11,229 nt of DNA from Candidatus Omnitrophota bacterium. GTDB lineage: Bacteria; Omnitrophota; Gorgyraeia; Gygaellales; Profunditerraquicolaceae. The notes below the pieces were generated by a model that did not search any database, was not told the DNA's origin, and saw nothing but the letters and a program-made list of their open reading frames with translations. Location: the NCBI GenBank assembly GCA_028713875.1, contig JAQTNM010000029.1, forward strand, positions 1 to 11,229, in the 5' to 3' direction. The stretch's first letter is position 1; each line of letters opens with the position of its first letter. Positions 5,558 through 11,229 of this stretch are shown one piece after another. The translations under genes were made by a program, and so were the position numbers.

Positions 5558-5992
5558 ATGGAGACAAAAGATAGGATCAGGGAAGGTTTAGGAAAAAAGA
5601 TCGCTGACTGGGAAGAGAAGAATCCCAGGAGGATTTATTTTACGCTGGATAAAGAGGATATCTTCGGCGCGGTAGAATTCCTGTTCAGGCAGATGGGCCT
5701 GCGTTTTGCCATCGCCTCAGGCATGCAGACCCCGGAGGGCTTTGAGATCCTCTATCACTTCTGCGACGATTCAAGCGGCATAATTTATTCTGCGCGCGTC
5801 CTTATCCAGGACGGCAAAAATCCCGCAGTAAAATCAATTACCCCCATATTCCCCGGGGCGGAGTGGATAGAGCGGGAGATGTGGGAGATGCTGGGCATTA
5901 ATTTTATCGGACACCCCAATTTAAAAAGATTACTCTTAAGCGATGACTGGCCGCAAGGCCAATATCCATTGAGGCAAAACCATGAGCCATAA
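5558..5992 (+). CDS. Group 4 [NiFe] hydrogenase NuoC-like subunit (EchD/MbhK, HycE N-domain-like)
   Basis: A 144-residue protein of the NADH dehydrogenase 30 kDa (NuoC) family, a structural subunit that packs against the small and large hydrogenase subunits on the cytoplasmic side. Seen: GAEWIEREMWEMLGI (100-114) and GHPNLKRLLLSDDWP (118-132), which are the NuoC signature, where R-E-x-x-(D/E)-(M/L)-x-G-I is followed by H-P-x-L-x-R-(L/I)-L-x-x-(D/E)-W. The N-terminal 90 residues form the usual variable alpha-beta domain. In E. coli HycE and HyfG this domain is fused to the large subunit; here it is a separate gene whose end overlaps the large-subunit gene by 11 nt, in the same order as the fusion. 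The start is two bases after the previous stop; no strong ribosome site is visible, so coupling is likely. Confidence 0.9.
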   Translation: METKDRIREGLGKKIADWEEKNPRRIYFTLDKEDIFGAVEFLFRQMGLRFAIASGMQTPEGFEILYHFCDDSSGIIYSARVLIQDGKNPAVKSITPIFPGAEWIEREMWEMLGINFIGHPNLKRLLLSDDWPQGQYPLRQNHEP

Positions 5993-7190
5993 AGTTGTCG
6001 TGCCCATAGGTCCATACCACCCCTTACAGGAAGAACCGGAATTTTTCCGTCTTTATGTGGAAGGGGAAAAGGTCGTAGATATTGATATAATCATCGGATA
6101 TAATCACCGCGGCATTGAAAAGCTCTCCGAAGCCAAGCACTTTGACCAGGTGGCTTTTCTGGTCGAGCGTATCTGCGGGATCTGCTCATCAAGTCATCCT
6201 TATGCCTATGTCCTGGCAGTGGAAGATATACTGGGCGGAGAGGCCAAGGTTGTGCCGGAGCGGGCCCTATACATACGTACGATTATCGATGAAATGCAGA
6301 GGATCCACAGCCATCTTTTATGGCTGGGCCTGGCCGGGCATTTTATCGGCTATAATACCGTCTGGATGTGGGCCTGGAAATACCGCGAGCCGGTCCTGGA
6401 TATGTTCGAGATGATCACCGGCAACCGTAATAATTACGCGATGTTCAAGGTCGGTGGGATAAGGAGAGATATTAAAGAAGAAGACATGCCGGTATTAAGG
6501 AAGGCTTTGGATGAGTTGGTGCCGGCCATAGATATGTTCTACGGCGCGGTAATGGATGATCCGGTTATCCAGGCGCGGCTTAAAGGCGTGGGGGTTTTGA
6601 CCAGGCAGCAGGCTATTGACTGGTGCGTTTTAGGGCCTACTGCCAGGGCTTCGGGTTTAAATATTGATATCAGGAAAGATGAGCCATATGGCGCATGTGA
6701 CAGGCTGGACTGGAAATTGATCGTGGAAAAAGACGGGGATATATTTGCCAAGACCAAGGTGCGCATATTGGAATTATATGAGTGCGTGCGCATGATCCGG
6801 CAGTGCCTGGATAAAATGCCCAAAGGCTCCATCGACGCCGATATCCAAGACGTGCCTGCTGGCGAAGGTATAGGCAGGGTAGAGGCACCGCGCGGGGAAT
6901 GCCTCCATTACGTTAAAACCGACGGCACAAACCGGCCCATCAGGCACAAGATCCGCGCGCCCAGTTTTATGAACGTGGCTTCCGACAAAGTCTCTGCCGT
7001 GGGAGGCACTATATCAGATGCCACCATTACCCTGGCTGCGGTTGACCCCTGTTATTGCTGTACCGAGAGGGTCGTCGTGCTTGACAGGAAAGACAGCCAT
7101 AAGGTAATGAACGGCTGGGACCTCATAAAACTGTCGCAGGAAAAGACCGATAAAATAAAGGAAGGATTGAAAAATGCCGCAGCTAAATGA
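5982..7190 (+). CDS. Group 4 [NiFe] hydrogenase large (catalytic) subunit (NuoD/EchE/MbhL-like)
   Basis: The 402-residue catalytic subunit. Seen: GPYHPLQEEPEFF (10-22), IGYNHRGIEKL (38-48), the N-terminal ligand motif ERICGICSSSHPYAY (62-76) with C65 and C68, and the C-terminal ligand motif DPCYCCTER (355-363) with C357 and C360. Keeping both CxxC pairs separates it from complex I NuoD and from Mbx/Mbs-type relatives, which have lost some or all of them, and supports a real Ni-Fe site for H2 formation or oxidation. An extra cysteine, C359, sits between the ligands. About 39 residues follow R363; in HycE a tail after the equivalent Arg is removed by the endopeptidase HycI during maturation, so cleavage is plausible here. 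No hyp or protease genes lie in the window. The HydDB subgroup cannot be assigned by eye. Confidence 0.94.
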   Translation: MSHKVVVPIGPYHPLQEEPEFFRLYVEGEKVVDIDIIIGYNHRGIEKLSEAKHFDQVAFLVERICGICSSSHPYAYVLAVEDILGGEAKVVPERALYIRTIIDEMQRIHSHLLWLGLAGHFIGYNTVWMWAWKYREPVLDMFEMITGNRNNYAMFKVGGIRRDIKEEDMPVLRKALDELVPAIDMFYGAVMDDPVIQARLKGVGVLTRQQAIDWCVLGPTARASGLNIDIRKDEPYGACDRLDWKLIVEKDGDIFAKTKVRILELYECVRMIRQCLDKMPKGSIDADIQDVPAGEGIGRVEAPRGECLHYVKTDGTNRPIRHKIRAPSFMNVASDKVSAVGGTISDATITLAAVDPCYCCTERVVVLDRKDSHKVMNGWDLIKLSQEKTDKIKEGLKNAAAK

Positions 7191-7794
7191 CATAAAATTA
7201 AAGATTGCCGGTATGTCGGGCCTCGCTTTAAAGATGTGGCAGGCCACCTTCCGCACCTTTATGGAAAACAATCCGGATCTTATCACCGCTATCCTTGAGG
7301 ACGAAAATAAAGTCAACAACCTGGAAAAAGAGATTACCGCAGAGCTGGTTGATTTCAGCAGGACATCCGCGGACAAGTCAGAAAAGGCAAAGGTCATCTT
7401 CTATGCCGATATCGTGGCGGACCTGGAACTTATTGGCGATTATTGCAAGGATATATTGGAGAGGGTCCAGACAAAGATAGAAGAAAAGCTGCTCTTTAGC
7501 GAGGATGCAGTGCGGGAATACTCGGATTTATACCGTAAGACCGAAGATGCGCTGAAAGAAATAACCGCAGCCCTTGAAAAAGATAACCCCGGGCTGGTAA
7601 AAGAAGTTTTTAAAAAACAGGGGCACATCGATACCCTGGTTGATGAATACCGCGCCAGGCATAACCAGAGGCTTATAGACAAGGTCTGTACTCCTATTGC
7701 CTGCAACATGTTCTTAAATATGCTGGATTTTACGGCCGCGGTCTACTATCACGCTAAAAAAATAGCCAGGAGCCTGTTGAAAATAAAATCATGA
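7174..7794 (+). CDS. PhoU-like (PhoU/DUF47 superfamily) helical protein inside the hydrogenase operon
   Basis: A 206-residue, all-helical, soluble, charged protein. Seen: two helical repeats of about 100 residues. The first carries DLELIGDYCKDILE (83-96), which matches the PhoU metal-site motif (E-R/x-I-G-D-x-x-x-N/D-I-x-E). The equivalent in the second repeat, NMLDFTAAVYYHAKKIARS (182-200), keeps the helix but lacks the acidic pattern, so one metal site may be lost. PhoU proteins bind metal clusters and regulate phosphate transport with PstSCAB and PhoR; neither is here. The gene overlaps the large-subunit gene by 17 nt, has AAGGAAGG upstream at normal spacing, and overlaps the NuoL-like gene by 4 nt, so it is fully built into the operon between the catalytic and pump modules. 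Its role is unknown; regulation or assembly of the complex is inference. Confidence 0.75.
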   Translation: MPQLNDIKLKIAGMSGLALKMWQATFRTFMENNPDLITAILEDENKVNNLEKEITAELVDFSRTSADKSEKAKVIFYADIVADLELIGDYCKDILERVQTKIEEKLLFSEDAVREYSDLYRKTEDALKEITAALEKDNPGLVKEVFKKQGHIDTLVDEYRARHNQRLIDKVCTPIACNMFLNMLDFTAAVYYHAKKIARSLLKIKS

Positions 7795-9476
7795 TAAACC
7801 CCATTCCTTATCCCTGGTTCAGGATAGATGCACTTAACGGCTTTGTAATTTTGGCCGTCGGGTTGTTCCTGGCCCTGACCGTGATCTATTCGTTGAAATT
7901 CATGCGGCCGGGAGATTCCCGTATTCAGTATTATACCTATATTATATTGACTGCCATCGCATCCTGCGGGGCACTCCTTGCCAATAATATGCTTTTACTC
8001 CTGGTTTTCTGGGGGTTTCTGGGTTTTACGCTTTACCTTCTCATTAACATGGGAGATGACGATGCCGCAATTGTTGCCAAGAAGAGCCTGATTATCGTCG
8101 GCGGTTCAGACGCCCTTATGTTATTGGGGATAGGTATGATCTACTATCTGAGCTCGACATTCCAGATGGATAAAATAAAATTAGAATTAAATAACGGCCT
8201 GGCTGTTTCAGCTTATTTATGTATAGCAATAGCCTGTTTTGCCAAAGCCGGGGCCATGCCTTTTCATTCCTGGATACCGGATTGCGCCAGGTCTGCGCCC
8301 GTGCCGGTAGTAGCATACCTGCCTGCTTCGTTAGACAAGCTTTTAGGCATATATCTTTTGGCGCGCCTGTCTTTGAACCTGTTTGTCATGAGCCAGGCGA
8401 TGAATATTTTTCTTATGCTCATCGGCGCTTTTACCATAATCTGCGCGGTGATGATGGCCCTGCTGCAGCATAACCTGAAGAGGCTCCTGGGGTATCATGC
8501 GGTTTCACAGGTAGGCTACATGGTTTTAGGCATCGGCACGGCTAACCCCATAGGCATCGCCGGCGGGTTATTTCATATGCTTAACCACGCTATTTATAAA
8601 TCCTGTTTATTTTTTGGCGCCGGCAATGTAGAGTACCGCACAAAGACGGGCGACCTTGATAAACTGGGAGGTTTGGCTAAGTTGATGCCCGTTACCTATA
8701 TATGTTTTATGATCGCCAGTTTTTCCATATCCGGCATTCCTCCTTTTAACGGTTTTGTTTCCAAATGGCTGATCTATCAGGGCCTGATCGCAGACATTGC
8801 TGCCCCGGTATCTAAGCTTGTCTACGGCGTTTCCGTATTCGGTTTAATAGCTGCGATATTCGGCTCAACCCTGACCCTAGCCAGCTTCATAAAGCTGCTG
8901 CACGCGGTTTTTATGGGGCAGCGCATTAATGCCAGAAAATCCAAGGATATATCCGAGGTTAATGCCTATATGAAACTGCCGGTTGTGGTTTTAGCGATTA
9001 TCTGTGTTGTCTTTGGCATATTCGCGTTTTCCATTCCCCTTAAGTATTTTATCTTCCCGGCCATATCTACCTCCAGCCAGGCAGTGACTTCCGATATATT
9101 ATTAGGCAGCTGGCGGCCTGTTTTAGCCAGCGCGCTTATAATCATAGGCTTGATACTCGGATTTATTATATTTAAGCTGGGTAAATTGAGGCTTTCTTTG
9201 CGGTCTGACAGCGCGTTTGTAGGAGGGGAGGCGCTGGAGACCAGAGAAGAAAGCATGGTTACAGGCACGGATTTTTATAACACGGTTAAAGATATGGGGT
9301 GGTTAGGCCGTATTTATAAACGCGCCGAGGCCGGGACCTTTGATATCTACGAACAAGGTAAAAAGATCTTTAGGGTCTCGCACTTCTTCCAATACCTGCA
9401 TAACGGGGTTTTGCCTACTTATATGGTCTGGGTTTTATTGGGGATGATGGCGTTATTCTGGGCAATGCTGAGGTAA
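7791..9476 (+). CDS. NuoL/HyfB-like proton (or Na+)-translocating membrane subunit
   Basis: A 561-residue polytopic membrane protein of the complex I/Mrp antiporter family, with about 14 or more helices and a longer C-terminal part (490-540, amphipathic, then a last helix) like the lateral-helix region of NuoL-type proteins. Seen: FAKAGAMPFHSWIPD (150-164) with the TM7 lysine K152; K183; GYHAVSQVGYM (234-244); H262, H266 and K270 in FHMLNHAIYKSCLFF (261-275); and K325 in GFVSKW. These match the proton-path residues of NuoL. The expected TM5 glutamate (E144 of NuoL) is missing: the segment reads FWGFLGFTLYLLI (73-85) with G75 at that place. It overlaps the PhoU-like gene by 4 nt and leads straight into the Mbh/Mrp-like genes. 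H+ or Na+ specificity is not readable. Confidence 0.92.
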   Translation: MINPIPYPWFRIDALNGFVILAVGLFLALTVIYSLKFMRPGDSRIQYYTYIILTAIASCGALLANNMLLLLVFWGFLGFTLYLLINMGDDDAAIVAKKSLIIVGGSDALMLLGIGMIYYLSSTFQMDKIKLELNNGLAVSAYLCIAIACFAKAGAMPFHSWIPDCARSAPVPVVAYLPASLDKLLGIYLLARLSLNLFVMSQAMNIFLMLIGAFTIICAVMMALLQHNLKRLLGYHAVSQVGYMVLGIGTANPIGIAGGLFHMLNHAIYKSCLFFGAGNVEYRTKTGDLDKLGGLAKLMPVTYICFMIASFSISGIPPFNGFVSKWLIYQGLIADIAAPVSKLVYGVSVFGLIAAIFGSTLTLASFIKLLHAVFMGQRINARKSKDISEVNAYMKLPVVVLAIICVVFGIFAFSIPLKYFIFPAISTSSQAVTSDILLGSWRPVLASALIIIGLILGFIIFKLGKLRLSLRSDSAFVGGEALETREESMVTGTDFYNTVKDMGWLGRIYKRAEAGTFDIYEQGKKIFRVSHFFQYLHNGVLPTYMVWVLLGMMALFWAMLR

Positions 9477-9477
9477 T

Positions 9478-9999
9478 ATGGAAATACACCTGATCCTTTT
9501 ATTTATGATTTTTGCCGGTATTGTAGCCGTTGAAGTCAAGGACTTGATTTCAAGCCTGATTGCTTTAAGCGCTGCGGGGCTGGCTTTATCGCTGGGGTTC
9601 CTGGTGCTGAAGGCCCCATCGCTGGCCATCACACAGCTGGTGGTTGAGATTCTCTGCGTGATCATCCTTATCCGCGCCACGATCAATAAAGACCTGCCGA
9701 TGGTAAAAGACGGGCGCTGGTTTTTTAACACCGTGGCAACGGTTTTATTCATAGGATGTTTTCTTGTGTTTTCCTACTTCGCGCTAAAAGAATTACCCGC
9801 GTTTGGCCAGCCGCTGATGAGGGTTTCCGGGGAATATCTTGCCGGCGGATTTACGCAGACAGGCGTAGCCAACTTAGTCAGTGCCATAACATTAAACTTC
9901 AGAAGTTACGATGCCTTAGCCGAGGCGGCCATTATTTTTGCCAGCATAATCGGCGTATTGGCGATAACCAGGAGAATCGGCAAGACCAATGAACAGTAA
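9478..9999 (+). CDS. Fused MbhD-MbhE-like subunit (MrpA C-terminal region homologue)
   Basis: A 173-residue membrane protein with about five to six helices. The N-terminal part (about 1-67), with VEVKDLISSLIALSAAGL (18-35) and ITQLVVEILCVIILI (51-65), matches the MbhD/DUF4040 domain. The C-terminal part (about 85-165), with GVANLVSAITLNFRSYDALAE (129-149), matches MbhE, whose mark is N-x-V-T/S-A-I-L-x-x-x-R-x-Y/F-D-T/A-x-x-E. In Pyrococcus Mbh these are two genes; in Mrp antiporters both are the tail of MrpA. Here they form one gene after a separate NuoL-like gene, so the pair together stands where MrpA would be. They probably form part of the ion path between the antiporter subunits. GAGG four bases before the ATG acts as ribosome site, overlapping the end of the previous gene. 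Confidence 0.82.
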   Translation: MEIHLILLFMIFAGIVAVEVKDLISSLIALSAAGLALSLGFLVLKAPSLAITQLVVEILCVIILIRATINKDLPMVKDGRWFFNTVATVLFIGCFLVFSYFALKELPAFGQPLMRVSGEYLAGGFTQTGVANLVSAITLNFRSYDALAEAAIIFASIIGVLAITRRIGKTNEQ

Positions 10000-10423
10000 C
10001 TCTAAAGGCATGACTTTGATCGTCAAGACCGTCACCCGCCTGACCGTGGGCCTAATCCTTATTTACGGCATCTATATCGTATTCCAGGGGCACATCGGTC
10101 CGGGAGGAGGCTTTGCGGGCGGGGTAATCATTGCGCTTTCCTTCATACACCTTATGCTTGCCTTCGGGAAGGAGGCGGTATTAAAAAAGATAGACCAGGA
10201 AAAATATTTCTTATTCGCGAGCCTCGGGGCGCTTGCGCTTTTAATGACTTTATCATTCGGCTTCATGCGCAGGCATCAGCCGGTTAGCTCTTCCGGTGAT
10301 TTCGGGCTTTTTAGCGGCGGCCTCATCCCTTTGTCTGACATTGCCTCAGCAGTCATGATGGCTTCGGGTCTATTTGTGATATTTTTAGCCTTGACGTTGA
10401 GGACCAAGAGAGAGAAAAAATGA
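9989..10423 (+). CDS. MnhB/MrpB/MbhF-like antiporter subunit
   Basis: A 144-residue membrane protein with four predicted helices (about 15-33, 42-60, 72-92, 117-137), normal in size for the MnhB family. Seen: GHIGPGGGFAGG (34-45), the near-invariant loop of this family, and GLIPLSDIAS (111-120) before the last helix. MrpB-type subunits occur in multisubunit Na+/H+ antiporters and in the Mrp-like arm of Mbh hydrogenases, and their presence is often taken to suggest Na+ coupling. It overlaps the previous gene by 11 nt and the next by 4 nt. The ATG at 9989 is used; a second ATG at 10010 (residue 8), seven bases after AAAGG, is possible and would remove seven polar residues. Confidence 0.9.
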   Translation: MNSNSKGMTLIVKTVTRLTVGLILIYGIYIVFQGHIGPGGGFAGGVIIALSFIHLMLAFGKEAVLKKIDQEKYFLFASLGALALLMTLSFGFMRRHQPVSSSGDFGLFSGGLIPLSDIASAVMMASGLFVIFLALTLRTKREKK

Positions 10424-10758
10424 GCACGTATTTATTGTGTTTCATATTGTTCTGCGTAGGCCTTTACTGTATTTTGAGAAAAAGGAACATCGTTAAGATA
10501 ATCATCGGCCTGGGGATTATAGAATATTCGGTAAACATGTTCCTGGTCCTGATTGGCTACCGTATGCAAGGCCGCGCGCCCATATTGGCAAAGGATCAGG
10601 CGATCAATAATATGGTTGACCCTCTGACCCAGGCAATGGTGCTGACTACGATCGTAATCGGCCTGGCACTCATGGTACTGGTAGTCAGCATTGCCATAAG
10701 GATTTATGAGAAATACGGGACTTTTGACATTACCAAGATCCGGAGATTAAGAGGATGA
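10420..10758 (+). CDS. MnhC/MrpC/MbhG-like (NuoK-like) antiporter subunit
   Basis: A 112-residue protein with three helices (about 2-18, 25-46, 70-96), homologous to NuoK and MrpC. Seen: GLGIIEYSVNMFL (30-42), whose E35 corresponds to the buried NuoK glutamate E36, and DPLTQAMVLTTIVIGLA (67-83), the typical MrpC form of the third helix. NuoK has a second glutamate (E72) in TM3 where MrpC has the DPL-x-QA-LTAIVI pattern, so this is the Mrp type rather than the complex I type. The C-terminus is short and basic. Start and stop overlap both neighbours as ATGA, and the order MnhB-like, MnhC-like, MrpD-like is that of Mrp operons. Confidence 0.9.
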   Translation: MSTYLLCFILFCVGLYCILRKRNIVKIIIGLGIIEYSVNMFLVLIGYRMQGRAPILAKDQAINNMVDPLTQAMVLTTIVIGLALMVLVVSIAIRIYEKYGTFDITKIRRLRG

Positions 10759-11229
10759 AGCTGCTGCCATTTTTTGTGATTATCCCGCTATCGGCCGCTT
10801 TTCTTATAGCGGTGTTCGGTAAAAGAACGAAATATACGGGCGATACAATCACTAATTTAACTACCCTGCTTTTATTGGTATTTTCGGTGAATGTATCTTT
10901 CCTGGTTAAGTCCGGGGGCGTCCTGGTTTATAAAATGGGGGGGTGGATGCCTCCTATCGGCATCGGCCTGGTAGCAGACGGCCTGACCGCGCTGATGCTG
11001 GTCACGGTAAGCCTGGTTACTTTTCTGGTGACTATCTATGCGATAAGTTATATGCGCTCGTATACGGATAAATGGAAGTTCCAGTCTTTATTCATGCTCA
11101 TGCTCGCCGGCATGAACGGGGTGATCATAAGCGGAGATTTTTTTAACCTTTATGTATTCCTGGAAATAGCATCAATTTCAGGTTACGCCCTGGTTGCTTT
11201 CGGGATTGAGCCGGAGAGCCTGGAGGCGT
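10755..11229 (+). CDS. MrpD/NuoM/MbhH-like antiporter subunit, N-terminal part (3' end outside window)
   Basis: The open frame starts at ATG 10755, overlapping the previous stop (ATGA), and is still open at the window end after 158 codons. Full family members have about 480-500 residues, so about a third is seen. Visible: an N-terminal helix (MKLLPFFVIIPLSAAFLIAV), GIGLVADGLTALMLV (69-83) with the family's D-G/x-L-x-x-x-M pattern, a helix and loop with YAISYM (95-100), and NLYVFLEIASISGYALVAFG (131-150) with E137, the TM5 glutamate of the ion path. It follows the MnhC-like gene as MrpD follows MrpC. Unlike the NuoL-like subunit upstream, it keeps the TM5 glutamate. The operon surely continues past the window. 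Confidence 0.88.
   Translation, partial: MKLLPFFVIIPLSAAFLIAVFGKRTKYTGDTITNLTTLLLLVFSVNVSFLVKSGGVLVYKMGGWMPPIGIGLVADGLTALMLVTVSLVTFLVTIYAISYMRSYTDKWKFQSLFMLMLAGMNGVIISGDFFNLYVFLEIASISGYALVAFGIEPESLEA

Noticed and set aside
4219..7190. Complex I (NADH:quinone oxidoreductase) or Mbx/Mbs-type sulfur-reducing complex
   Set aside because: The NuoD-like subunit keeps both CxxC pairs that bind Ni-Fe, which those relatives have lost in part or in full, and no NuoE/F/G-like genes are present in the window.
7791..11229. Stand-alone Mrp Na+/H+ antiporter operon
   Set aside because: The genes overlap and run directly on from the hydrogenase and PhoU-like genes with no promoter or terminator between, and the first large subunit is NuoL-like rather than a full MrpA.

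Overview
The window looks like part of a chromosome from an uncultured anaerobic bacterium. Bacterial marks are the C-terminus of UppP, a YqeY protein, and strong Shine-Dalgarno sequences before pfkB and yqeY. Gene content and codon style would fit a lineage such as Omnitrophota, but that placement is a low-confidence guess; a placement search with the hydrogenase large subunit would settle it.

Region 1 (1-1712) holds ordinary genes: the last 43 codons of undecaprenyl-diphosphatase (uppP), a PfkB-family sugar/nucleoside kinase, and yqeY. Between the kinase and yqeY (1048-1242) lies a tandem array of two-hairpin units whose stems vary between copies with matching changes on both arms. The last stem ends directly against the yqeY Shine-Dalgarno. 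yqeY ends in a rho-independent terminator that overlaps its stop codon.

Region 2 (1713-1849) is an AT-rich control region. It has a TTGACA/TATCTT promoter-like pair and a 24-bp palindrome that fits both a CRP/FNR-type (TGTGA-N6-TCACA) and a Rex-type (TTGTGA...TTCACAA) operator.

Region 3 (1850 to the window end) is one tightly packed operon of at least thirteen genes, all on +, with overlaps or gaps of 17 nt or less. Its order is: an NAD(P)H/FAD electron-entry pair like the beta and gamma subunits of sulfhydrogenase (HydB, HydG); a four-cluster [4Fe-4S] wire protein; a group 4 membrane-bound [NiFe] hydrogenase core (NuoH-, NuoB-, NuoC- and NuoD-like subunits, with all four Ni-ligand cysteines kept); a PhoU-like protein; and an ion-pumping module (NuoL-like, fused MbhD-MbhE, MnhB-like, MnhC-like, and the start of an MrpD/NuoM-like subunit that runs off the end).

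The inferred machine passes electrons between NAD(P)H (or ferredoxin) and H+/H2 through flavin, [2Fe-2S] and a chain of [4Fe-4S] clusters, and couples this to H+ or Na+ movement through the Mrp-like arm. The unusual points are the sulfhydrogenase-type diaphorase pair joined to a group 4 hydrogenase, the PhoU-like gene embedded between the catalytic and pump modules, and loss of the conserved TM5 glutamate in the NuoL-like subunit but not in its MrpD-like paralogue.
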